Of a stretch of DNA of 64,000 nucleotides, positions 54,447 through 64,000 are shown one piece after another. This DNA is from Ceratopteris richardii (taxonomy: Eukaryota > Streptophyta > Polypodiopsida > Polypodiales > Pteridaceae). Below the pieces are notes generated by a model. It was not told the DNA's origin and searched no databases. It was given only the letters and a program-made list of their open reading frames with translations. How positions within the stretch are numbered: position 1 is the stretch's first letter; every line of letters starts with the position of its first letter. The DNA lies in assembly GCA_020310875.1 (NCBI GenBank), contig CM035435.1, positions 73,442,492 to 73,506,491 of the forward strand, given 5' to 3'. The translations under genes were made by a program, and so were the position numbers.

Positions 54447-57400
54447 TGGCTTCTTTGGATCCTGAAGAGAGAATGGCATGTCCTTGCACACAGTGCAAGT
54501 ATCAAATTTATCGAAAATGACAGATTTGTACTACACATGTTAGAGAGTATGGATCCTTTGATAGGAGTCGACTGGAAAACCTACGCTATCATTCGCATGG
54601 TCCCCCAGGTGAGCAGATGGACCCAAATGACATTGCACCGGTAACCTCTCGTGGACAAAAGAGAGCAAAAAAGGACTTAGACGTAGAAGCAAGCACTAAT
54701 AATATTACACAGAATGAACATATAGAAGAGATGCTTGAAGCATTTTATGAGAGCAAAAAAGGACTTAGACGTAGAAGCAAGCACTAATAATATTACAGAT
54801 CATGATGGTGAAGAAGGTGTCGACGAGAGTTTCATGGACACAACAGAAATTCCACGATCAGAAGTTGATGAAGAATATGAAAACATGCAAAGATTAACTT
54901 GTTTACCACTTTACAATGGAGCAAAGATATTTGTACTACGTGCTTCACTCGCGATGCTCAATCTGCAATCCATTTATGGATGGTCAGATAGTAGTGTCAT
55001 TGAATTGTTCAGGTAAGTGGAGAACAAATTGGCTTTCATTGTTGTATCACAATAACTTCATTTACTAATATCATTTTAATTGCTTATTGCAGGCTTCTTA
55101 AAGATCAAATTTTGCCAGAGGGCAATGACATGCCTCCAACACGTGGAGATGCGAAAAAACTTTTACAGTCCGTTGGAATGGATTATGCGAAAATTCATGC
55201 TGGTCCGAATGATTGCATTCTCTTTCGGAATGAGTATGAGCATCTCCACGTATGTCCAAAGTGTGGAGCAAATAGATTTAGAGAAGATGTTATAGGCGAA
55301 GCAATCCCCGCAAAGGTTCTTCGCTATCATTCCACGAATTAAGAACATGTTTAGATGCAAATCTATAGCTGAGTTAATGTCATGGCATACAAAGAGCAGG
55401 TCTACAGATAATGTAATGCAAGTGCCAGCTGACTCTGATGCTTGGAAGCACATAGATAGTAAGTGGCCAGAGTTTGCTAGTGAGCCTCGGTCCATACGTC
55501 TAGGCCTAGCTATGGATGGAGTGAATCCATTTGGATTACGCAGTTCTTCATGGAGCACATGGCCTCTATGTTTGGTCAATTATAATATCCCACCATGGTT
55601 GGCCACAAAGAAAGGTCATTTATTATTAGCTCTTATTGTACCAGGTAAGTATAAGGTAAAAAACATGGATGTATATCTTGCACTACTTGTGGAAGAACTG
55701 CGCATTTTATGGGATGGGATCATTGTGCGTGACATGTCTCAACCTATAAGAAGACGAGACGTGCGAGTGCAAGGCATACTTATGTGGACAATGCATGATT
55801 GGCCTGGTTATGGTGAATGTTCAGGTTTATCGATTTTGGGTTACCATGCTTGTCCTTTATGCGGACCACGACTCGAAGCACGCTATTCCAAAGCACTACG
55901 TAAAACTGTCTATGAAGGACATCATAGATATTTGCCTGATGGGCATGTTTACGTGAAGGAAAAATTGGTCGACAAGCGCGACACCAAATGAAAGCTAGCG
56001 ATTGGAAACAACTGTGGGATTCAGAAAATCTAGTTGCTGGCATGAAACGGTTGTCCATTTTTCATGAACTCCGTTATTGGAGTGAATTGATGATCAATCA
56101 TTAGGTAGACCCGATGCATATTTTCAAGAATGTGGGAGAGATGCTTTGGAAAACTTTGATCGGAAAGAAAGAAAGCAAAGCACAAAGGGACGATCTAGAA
56201 GAGCGAGGTCGTATGCGAGAGTTGTGGGCAATTACTAAGCCCAACGGAACAGTATCGTTACCAAGAGCTCCTTGGGTGCTTCACAGGATGGAAGAGCAAA
56301 AAGTTAAGAAAACAATTTTAGAGTTTCGTACACCTACTAGATGCATGAGATGTCTAAAGACTGCTTTCACACGAAACGACAATCTTGCAGGACTCAAGTC
56401 TCATGATTGGCACAAGTTTTTACAGTTTGTGCTCCCTGTAGCCCTAAAAGATTGTCTTTCAGAGGATGTATGAAAAACCATTTATAAAATTAGTTCTTTA
56501 GTACGGTGGATATCTTTTAAAGAGATAAATAGAGATAGCATAGAGAGTGCGAAAATCAATGCTATCGAAGCTGTTTGTATGGTAGAGAAATACTTTCTCA
56601 CAAGTATTCTCACTATTCAACTTCATTTACTGGTTCATGTAGTAGATGAAGTTGCAATAGCAGGAACTGTCCATAGTCGATAGATGTTCTTCTTAGATCA
56701 CTTTATGAAGACATTAAAAGGGTTTGTTCGACAGAGAGCACGTCCAGAGGATAGCATGGCAGAGGGATGGCTTGTACAAGAATCTCTTGTATTCATTACT
56801 GAGTTTCTACATATATCGAATCCCGAAATGCCTCGCTTATGGAGCAATGATGAAGATGTTCGTCTCGTAGGCGATGAACCACAAGGTAAAGGATTAAAAA
56901 GAAAAATGGATGCAACTTTCAGAGAGAAGGCAATGAAGTTTTGCATAGTTAACTCTGAGCCTATGCAAAAGTGGTTAGAAAGGTATGAACTTGCCAAGGA
57001 AACTAGCGCAAAGGAAAGAGCTCAGTTTCGAAGAAATCGTTCCACTCGTTTTTTGCCTCTTCTAGAAAATCTTCGACCTCTCCCACCTTTTCCAATGAGC
57101 AGATGGCTAGATGCAGCGGTTTCACAAGGAAAGGCAGCGGATGAAGATATCTCTGAAGAAGAAGAAGAACTCGCAAAAGGATGTGATTGGGAGTATATCA
57201 AATACGGTGCACTATGGTCTCATGGACGACACTTTTGAATCGCACGAATCGATCAAAACCGGTCTACTTTTGATAGTGGAGTGATGGTGAATTTTTTGCA
57301 AAAAAGTAGAGCGAGTGCAAGAGATGATAATGCTCTAGAAGGCGAGTTAGATTATTGTGTTGTGATTCAAGACATCTTGTGACGAGATAAGAGCGGTTTG

Positions 57401-57783
57401 CTTCAAGTCGACTCCACAAGATTATGGACAGATGAAAGGCATACATTTGTACTTCTCGAACCGTGTGAGCAAGTTGTTTTTATACCAGATTCAAAAGACC
57501 CAGAGTGGCTATTTGTTTTACAAGTCGCTCCACGTAGTAGACAAATTTTTGAAAATGCAGATGTAGAAGAAAGTCCATCTCTAGTGGACTCAGAGATTCA
57601 TTCGATAGTTGAGGAGGAAGAGATCATTGTTCGAGAAGAAGAGGTCATTGTTTGAGAAGACGAAGCAATAGACGATGATCAAGAGGAAACCAGCATAGCA
57701 AGCGATTTAGAAGCCATCAATTTAGAGATAGATATTCTCGATGCATCGGATCTTCAAGAGGATGCTAGAATAGAGGACTTTTG
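54447..57783 (+). pseudogene. CACTA TNP2-type transposase (TnpD-like), decayed
   Basis: Starts MASLDPEERMACPCTQC. A GT-AG intron is visible at 55013-55092 (AG|GTAAGT to TTGCAG), after the WSDSSVIELF block and before LLKDQILPEGNDMP. The tnp2 domain follows: HVCPKCGANRF (zinc-finger-like), LAMDGVNPFG, WPLCLVNYNIPPWL, MDVYLALLVEELRILWDGI, MWTMHDWPGYGECSG and HACPLCG. Then come an MHIFKNVGEMLW block, a DUF4218 block (MFFLDHFMKTLKGFVRQRARPEDSMAEGW) and a DUF4216 block (VFIPDSKDPEWLFVLQVAPR). Stops interrupt it near 54518, 55340, 55989, 56102, 56471, 56681, 57236, 57379 and 57652, several at places where relatives have Trp. It would have cut and moved the element in the nucleus. Confidence 0.85.
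54660..54798 (+). repeat. 89-bp direct duplication in the transposase gene
   Basis: The block starting GAGAGCAAAAAAGGACTTAG (about 50 bp) occurs at 54659 and again at 54748, an 89-bp step. 89 is not a multiple of three, so the second copy shifts the frame. Confidence 0.9.
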
Positions 57784-57887
57784 AATAAAAGACTTGTACG
57801 TACTAATTTTTGGTTTTTTTTATTTATTCCCTATATTATTTTTCTTATCGCATGCTAATTATTTGAGTTCTTTTATTAGAGAGCACG

Positions 57888-59150
57888 ATGGGAGACAGTC
57901 CTCCAGTCACTCCACAGTCCATGACAGAGGAGCAGTTTTTGGAGTTCATCTCTCAGGTTCCTCCTACGTATATGGCCGCTGCATCACAATATTGGATCGC
58001 TCGTGGTAGCACTCCTCCCGGCCTCACTCCTCGCGGCCTTACTCCTGCCGGCCTCACTCCCGCTGGCCTCACTCCTGCTGGTGTCACTCCCGCTGGTGTC
58101 ACTCCTATCGGTGTCACTCCTGAGGGTGGTGCTACTCCCGTAGGAGGTATGTCTCCTACCTTTGTGACTCCACCACGACCATCTTTGCAGCCATCTCCTA
58201 CTGGGTCTACTAGTAGACATGTGCGATCGACACATCAGCGCGATACAGGGTCTAGCCTATCTCATAGATCGAGGTCACGCTCTAGAGCAGGAGGTTCTAG
58301 GAGTGGATCTACAGGTAGGTCTAGAGGTGGAGGAGGTGGTTGTTGTGGAGGCAGTGCGACGGACGTTGTGTCGCCTGCTTCTACTCCTAGGATGAGTACC
58401 TCAGATATAGGTACGCCATGCAGTACACCACGCACTACACCACGTACACCTTGGGGTGCTCATGACCATGATGACTCCAAGGTGTATAGTATCCGAGATG
58501 GAGCTCCGGTGATGGATGCGGCTGGCAAAGCAATGCGTGCACGCATATGACAGCTTTGCTCCATCCAGTTTGGACACTCCATCATGCTGAAATGGAGTGA
58601 ACAGGATAAAGATCGGAAGAATTATATCACACAGACGATTTACCAGGAGTTCCGACCAGCCGATGGACAGTCGATTGTCAGTTCAGAGTGGATTCTGCAT
58701 ACCGCATGTGAGGTCATGTCGCATCGACGATCCGAGGCTCGTGATGCATTCAGAGAAGGCTTACCAAAGCGTGTGTGGTTAGATGCTGAGGAGTGGGACA
58801 TGATTCGTGATGAGCAGTAGCAGACTCGTGATCGATATCGCCAGTAGCAAAATGTCAAAGCCACACTTCTAGACACGATTGGACCATCACATTTGGGCAG
58901 CGGCGGATATGACACGATGCGTCATGAGTTTGTAAGTACCATTTCATTTATTGAATTTATTGGTGTTAAATTTCTCATATATATTTCTCTAATCTTTTTA
59001 TACTTGTTTCAGGAGCTGGCAATGGGTCATCCTCCAACACGAACGGAGGTGTCTTATGGATATAGTCATGGGTTGACTGCACTATTGTAGGACTTGGAGG
59101 GACGCGGTGCGGTAGTTTCATGGGAGCGTTTGCGATGAGGTAATTAATTT
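57888..59150 (+). pseudogene. CACTA TnpA-like protein gene with LTPAG repeats, decayed
   Basis: Starts at MGDSPPVTPQSMTEEQFLEF. Residues 40-85 form a tandem pentapeptide array (LTPAG, VTPAG and variants; 15-bp unit, about nine copies), followed by an Arg/Ser and Gly-rich segment. Downstream (58560-58930) is a block like the plant transposase family PF03004: MLKWSEQDKDRKNYITQTIYQEF, RSEARDAFREGLPKRVWLDAEEW and SHLGSGGYDTMRHEF. A GT-AG intron spans 58932-59012, after which the gene resumes with ELAMGHPPTRTEVSYGYSHG. Stops occur near 58548, 58818, 58845 and 59089. By position and content it corresponds to the DNA-binding second protein of CACTA elements. Confidence 0.7.
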
Positions 59151-59507
59151 ATAAACTTGGTTTTTACTTGTTTGTAATTTTCATGTGAATTTATCTCATT
59201 CCATTAATGTTCTTTGTTGTAGGACTGTTGATATGGAACGTTCTTTGCATGTGTATGGCAGTGGAAGACCAATATTTTGTATTTGATTTCCATATGGCAA
59301 TACATTGCTTTGCCACATTTTGTAAAAGCGTCATATATGACAGTGGTTTGCCACACTCTTGTACATGCTTCATTATTGAAATATATAACTTCCTTTGTAC
59401 ATGGTTCATTGTTCATTCTGATTATTGATCTCTTTTGTGTACAATAATACTCTATTTCATGAAATCATATTTCGGTTGTCATTAGAGTACACATCACATG
59501 TACTCGG

Positions 59508-59598
59508 TTTTTTTTTGGGCAGAGTGTATTGTCTTTTGTTCAGCAACATCATGGTAATGTTGCTGTAGCAAAAGACAAAACATTCTGCCCAAAAAAAA
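59508..59598. repeat. 91-bp foldback, possible MITE or hairpin RNA source
   Basis: Two arms of about 41 bp (left from TTTTTTTTGGGCAGA to CAGCAACAT, right from ATGTTGCTG to TCTGCCCAAAAAAAA) are inverted copies with about three or four mismatches around a loop of about 6 bases. It lies in the 3' noncoding part of the CACTA element. Confidence 0.9.
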
Positions 59599-59604
59599 TT
59601 TTGC

Positions 59605-59895
59605 AGGTATGGTCGTCGATATAAGCGATGGTACTCCCAGTAGTGTCATCGGAATAACCGTCGGTACACCCAGGAGGCGATGCAGCAGAAGCCGATTACC
59701 GACGCATATACCAACGTTTATACCGATGCATATACCGACGCTTCTACCGACGCTTATACCGACGCTTACACCGACGCATATACCGACTCTTTGGTACTGA
59801 TGCGGAAACCGACCTTTACATCGGCATCGCAGCAAATAAAGCCGCGTTCATTTTCCTCGGTAAGAACCTCGGTATACCATCGATCTGTTGTAGTG
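59605..59895. repeat. CACTA right subterminal repeats and TIR
   Basis: At least six TACCGACG-type motifs, most in a regular 14-16-bp rhythm (about 59697-59790: ACCGACGCATATACC, ACCGACGCTTATACC and so on), with CGTCGGTA nearby at 59659, then the TIR TGTTGTAGTG. The right array is denser and more regular than the left. Confidence 0.88.
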
Positions 59896-60630
59896 TAACC
59901 CGAATATCTGAACACCAGAACATTCGAAAAATATGATCGGCCTACTTGACATGCCCTTGAGCCTTTAGCTAATGTTTAATGCTTGATTTTTAACACTCCC
60001 CCTTAAGCCTTGAACCTAAATCTATGATATCAATGCTTCTTTTGAATTTTAGAAACTTTGTTCCTTCCAATCCTTTTGTAAACATATCTGCAAATTGATC
60101 TTTGGTACTCACATGATCCATCTTGACCTCCTTCAAAATCTTCTTCTCTCTAATACAGTGGTAGTGTACTTCAATGTGCTTAGACCTAGCATGAAAAATT
60201 GGACTCCAAGCTACATGTACACTACTCATGTTGTCACACATGATGGGAATGTGTTTCACCTACAATTTCAAGTCTTTAAACAACTTCTTTAGCCACATAA
60301 GCTCACAAAAGATAAGCGCTAAGGATCTATATTTAGCTTTGATTGAAGATAAGGCTACTCTTGGTTGGTTCTTGGAGCTCCATGAGATAGCTTTGCCTCC
60401 AATCATGACTATATAGCCACTTGTACTCAATTCATCCTTCAAGCACGCCCAATTCGCATCACAATAAGCTTTCATCTGCAAATCTTCATCATATGAATAG
60501 AATAAACCTTCATTTATAGTGTCCTTGATGTATCTAAATGTTGATACATTTGGAAAGCCTTGATGCTTAACCAAATAACAATGACTTCTCACGTATCTAC
60601 TCTTGATCATTTGTGAAGTGCACATGAACA
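59896..60630 (-). mobile_element. Copia remnant: inner 3' LTR and RNase H
   Basis: 59896-59995 is the inner end of the 3' LTR that begins at 49727 across the CACTA insertion. The polypurine tract GGCTTAAGGGGGAG follows on the minus strand. 60000-60630 encodes copia RNase H (MKAYCDANWACLKDELSTSGYIVMIGGKAISWSSKNQ and HARSKHIEVHYHCIREKKI). It is cut near 60630 by the next LTR. Old, broken. Confidence 0.8.
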
Positions 60631-61599
60631 CTCCTTGTAAAAGACTTGATCCTTAACTCTTGAGATAAAATTAAAAGGAAAAGGATCGAGGGAATCTCGT
60701 GACATTACAAGCCATGAAACTCAACTAGTTAGTGTTTGGAATCAAATCAATCACCATCAAAAGAGTAGGAACACTTTTAGGTGGAAGAATTTCAAAATTC
60801 AAATTCATTTATGAGTATAAATAGCTGGAGTGATTCTTAGTCATGTGGAATGATAGAGAAGGATGAGCCATTGAGCCTCATGATCGAGCTTACACTTATC
60901 TCACATATGTATGCATAAGTCCACATCGTCTCTCTTGTCTCATACATTCATAATCATATAGATTTTGAGTCATTAGTACAAGTTAATCTTTGTCTATTGT
61001 TGTCTACTGCTATCTCATCATTTCAATGAATTTGATCAATCAAGTTCTCTCTGTGTGCTTCATTTTTTGACTTGATTTAACTTGGGATACTTAGAATGAT
61101 AAGTATTGTTGCTACATATCAATTTTAACTTCATTTGAATCATTAGATCTTAAGATATGTTCTCTGCAAGCTACCTATGTCTGCATACTATCATCCTTCT
61201 GAAAAATAAGGATTACACCTCTAAATTCGTAATATCATGTCTCATCATATAATCACTATAAATTAATGAAATAACTTGGGATAGTTAGCTAGATCCATCA
61301 ATAAGATGTCTCTAAAATATCTCTCGATTCAAATTGCCATCAGAGAGTGAGAAATGAGCATTACTCTGAGAAGTTCAAGTCCAAAAATAGCAAGTTTTTA
61401 GAAGTTCCTCTTTCTTGAAAGTTATCTATTTTGGCACAACTATTTGGCAATGATGCTCCAAGGTACATAGGAGGTCTAAATGCATATTTGAGTAGCTAAA
61501 GGTGTCTACTAAGGTACTTTGAAGCCACATTGGCAGGTGTAGAGCAAGATTATTGCACCACCACCTCATCTTTTGAGTGTATCCAACCACCTCCTTACA
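60630..61599 (+). repeat. Copia family C-like 5' LTR (about 970 bp)
   Basis: Its 3' edge at 61599 (CTTACA) is set by the primer site TGGTATTAGAC at 61601. The 3' 300 bp match 27960-28258 in reverse and, more weakly, 40137-40400 in reverse. The 5' part resembles the outer part of the family C LTR. The left edge is approximate. Confidence 0.7.
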
Positions 61600-64000
61600 G
61601 TGGTATTAGACTAACATCAACTCAACATGGGAGATAGATTTCCTTCATCCATTGATAAATGAGATTGAAGTACTTACTCAACATGGTCACTTAGAATGCA
61701 AGCATATCTTCAAGATAGAAATATCTATGGTTACATTTCTAAAGATGAGTTGATGCCAATTCTCATAAGGAAAGGGCAACCAACTCAAGAAGAACAAGAA
61801 AGGTTAACAACATGGTGCTCAAAGGATGCTCTAGCTAGGTCTTATATTCTCAATTCAGTCTCTCCTTTTTTCCTTCCACACATTACAAGCTGCAAGACCT
61901 CACATGAGACATGGAATGCCCTTGAAGCATTCTTCTCATCAAGCATTAGAGTTAGGAAGAATCAACTCTGGATGGAATTCACCACACTCAAGAGAATACC
62001 CAAACAAAGTCTGACTGACTTTGTCACAAAAATGGACTTAGCATATCAACTTGGAAGCATTAAAGAATTCATTGAAGAGGAGCAAATAGTAAAACAAGTA
62101 ATCAATGGAATCAAGCCAGATGATAAATGGGAATCTTTCACCACAGTAATGGGCTTGTACATGGACATGCAAGTACTTGACTTCAACACTCTCAAGGGAC
62201 AATTGTTCACTCATGAAGCAAAGCTTGTGAAAAATGGTGAACACTCAAAAGATAAACAATCCTCTGTCCTATACAGAGATAAGAATAAAATTAAAGATAG
62301 TAAAGGCAAAGGAAAAAGATCGGATGATGAAGGTAGTACCTTCCAAGAAAATTTTACAGGTACAGGTAGAGGTACAAGAGGAAGAGACAGAGGAGGTAGA
62401 CAAGGCAGGGGTAGATTCCAAAGCTCTTCCCATGTTCCATATCTGGCCGAACTAATCATACAACTGAGAATTGTTTCGAGAATCCCAAAAATCAAATAGG
62501 AAGAGGCTTCAATAGAGGAGGCTATGGAAGTACAAGAGGTAGAACAAATAACTTCAATGGTTACAACAACAACACTTTCAACAATACAAATAAACAAGGA
62601 GGATATAGAGGAAGGAGAGACTACAACAATTACACTAAAGAGCAAACGCAAGTGGACTCAATCTATTGATGAACATGGCTATGAAGCAAGGTAAAGCAGA
62701 TGAGCATGTATTTTATATAGACTTTTGTTGTTCAAATCATGTAGCAGGGAATGTGGCTCTACTATCAGACTTGGAGGATCCAAGAAATAGACATACGGTT
62801 CAAATAGGAGATGATAGTAGGCACTTAATGGAAAAGATTGAAAATGTGAAGACTCAAGATGGAAATATGAATCTACTCAGGAAGGTATTGTATGTACCTA
62901 CCATAACAAAGAATCTTATAAGTGTTGGAAAAATTGTAGAGAAAGGATTGTAGGTAAAGTTCACAAGGAATGGAACATTTGTTGAAGATCCACAGAAAGG
63001 TTTCAACAGAATTGCAAAAGGAGAAAAGACGAGTAGACTCTTTATATTTTGAACTCTCAGGCACTAAAAATATAGCTCTATTCAATTATGGAGCTCAAAC
63101 CCTAATAGAATTGGAAAGGTTGCATAAAAGATTGGCTCACATAGGTGAAAGAAATCTGAAGCAAATGTGCAATGACTAAAGTATGCTTGGCTTACCTAAT
63201 ATGGCCAAGCAACATATGATATGGAACTACACTGCTTGTGAACTTGGAAAGTCACATAGACAACCCTTTATGAAGAAAGGATACATCCATGGTGACTTGT
63301 TTGAGCTAGTCAACACAAATGTTTATGAACCTAGAAAGGAGCCATCAATTTCAGGATCTAGGTACTATTCATCTTTTATTGATGATTGTAACAGATGGAC
63401 CATCCTATACTTTATGAAGCACAACTATGAAGTATCCAATTGTTTCAAGAAGTATCATGCTCTTGTTGAAAATCAAACAAGGAAAACATTAAAGAGGCTA
63501 AGGTCAGATGGAGGGGGAGAATATTTCTCCCATGATTTTGATGCCTATCTCCAAGATAGAGGCATCAAAAGAGAGATCACAACCAGGTACACTCCAGATT
63601 AGAATGGAGTGGCAGAAAGGAGGAATAGGACCATAGTTGAAGTTGTAAAGTCCATGATCAATGAGATAAAAGTACCCAATCATTTGTGGGCAGAGGTTGT
63701 ATCTACAACCACCTATCTTATTAATAGAAAGGCATTGGATGGGATGACATCCTATGAAGCATGGAATGGAAGAAGACCTAGCCTTGATCATTGCAAGATA
63801 TTTGGATGCATAGCCTATGCACATATTCCATCACAAATCAGAGGTAAATTGGATCCTAAGGTAGTGAAATGTGTGTTTATTGGATATGAACTAAATAAAA
63901 AAGGGTATAGGTTATATAATCCAAGTAGGAAAGGTTTTATTGTTAGTAGAGATGTTGTCTTTGATGAGAACAACTTTTATTTTGAAGATGATTAGAGAAA
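61600..64000 (+). mobile_element. Copia family C-like element, gag to integrase, runs off right edge
   Basis: Plus strand: primer site, gag from 61627 (MGDRFPSSIDK, MQAYLQDRNIYGYISKDELMP, TWNALEAFFSSSIRVRKNQLWMEFTTLKR), a Gly/Arg-rich stretch near 62350-62420, a protease region (FYIDFCCSNHVAGNVALLSD, 62700-62760), integrase with CELGKSHRQPF (about 63235), SRYYSSFIDDCNRWTILYFMKH, RSDGGGEYFSHDFDAYL and AERRNRTIVEVVKSMI (63610), then CVFIGYELNKKGYRLYNP. The gag is the same type as the minus-strand family C copy at 39.7-40.1 kb. Several breaks. RT and RNase H lie beyond the window. Confidence 0.85.

Larger units (their letters stand above)
50483..59895 (+). mobile_element. Complete CACTA (En/Spm, CMC) DNA transposon, 9413 bp
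   Basis: Ends CACTACAACA (50483-50492) and TGTTGTAGTG (59886-59895) are perfect 10-bp inverted repeats. They are flanked by a 3-bp target duplication TAA (50480-50482 and 59896-59898), exactly as the superfamily requires. Both subterminal regions carry repeated TACCGACG/CGTCGGTA motifs, the expected transposase-binding sites. Inside, on the plus strand, are a TNP2-type transposase gene and a TnpA-like gene, both decayed by stops, and about 3.2 kb of tandem and simple repeats between the 5' end and the first gene. It inserted in the 3' LTR of an old copia. Its own transposase is unlikely to work, but the ends look intact and might be mobilised by a related element. Confidence 0.95.

Noticed and set aside
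57984-58235. Minus-strand Arg/Ser/Gly-rich open frame opposite the LTPAG array
   Set aside because: Antisense product of the 15-bp tandem repeat. The plus-strand frame has the correct context in a CACTA TnpA-like gene.

Overview
This is land-plant nuclear DNA from a repeat-rich genome. Evidence: copia elements primed from a plant-type tRNA-Met site, Ty3/gypsy elements, a complete CACTA (En/Spm) transposon with plant TNP2-type transposase domains, GT-AG introns, TTTAGGG-like repeats and one dirigent gene, a family confined to land plants. The species cannot be fixed. The divergent, intronless dirigent protein and the DUF7869-type gene would suit a fern, lycophyte or other large non-model plant genome, but that is inference. 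Nearly everything is transposon, much of it nested.

Layout. 1-8395: 5' part of a minus-strand Ty3/gypsy element (gypsy-1), whose leader carries an array of GATAC/GTATC hairpins. 8397-8926: 3' end of a plus-strand short-LTR copia (family B). 8927-18385: old minus-strand copia (family D) split by a younger, almost whole minus-strand copia (element 2, 11327-17518, target duplication GTCTC). The leader of element 2 holds a 5S rRNA-like, tRNA-like segment, a partial second LTR, a copied piece of the flank and a poly-G run. 18386-18836: family B leader and LTR. 18837-27811: a plus-strand Ty3/gypsy element (gypsy-2) with both LTRs and target duplication ATATC. 27812-29225: copia remnants and the 5' end of another family B element.

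29226-31286: a stretch without a recognised gene. It holds an unassigned reading frame, a palindromic GCATCGAC repeat and a possible promoter. 31287-35925: a broken gene of the DUF7869 type, transposase-like, whose 3' two thirds are tandemly duplicated (about 1.73 kb, about 99% identical by eye). 35930-41168: minus-strand copia (family C). 41169-44560: further copia pieces including a family B LTR. 44561-46700: plus-strand chromovirus-like gypsy remnant.

46701-49725: the one clear host island, with a dirigent gene at 48124-48636 behind a TATA box. 49727-60630: an old minus-strand copia whose 3' LTR was split by a complete 9.4-kb CACTA element (50483-59895, TIR CACTACAACA, target duplication TAA). 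The CACTA element carries decayed TNP2-type and TnpA-like genes, 305-bp tandem repeats with telomere-like motifs, long microsatellites and a 91-bp foldback. 60630-64000: 5' part of a plus-strand family C-like copia running off the window.

The only gene likely to work for the host is the dirigent gene. The most unusual items are the duplicated DUF7869-type gene, the 5S/tRNA-like chimera, the hairpin array of gypsy-1 and the palindromic repeat at 29.6-29.9 kb. All identity figures are by-eye estimates.
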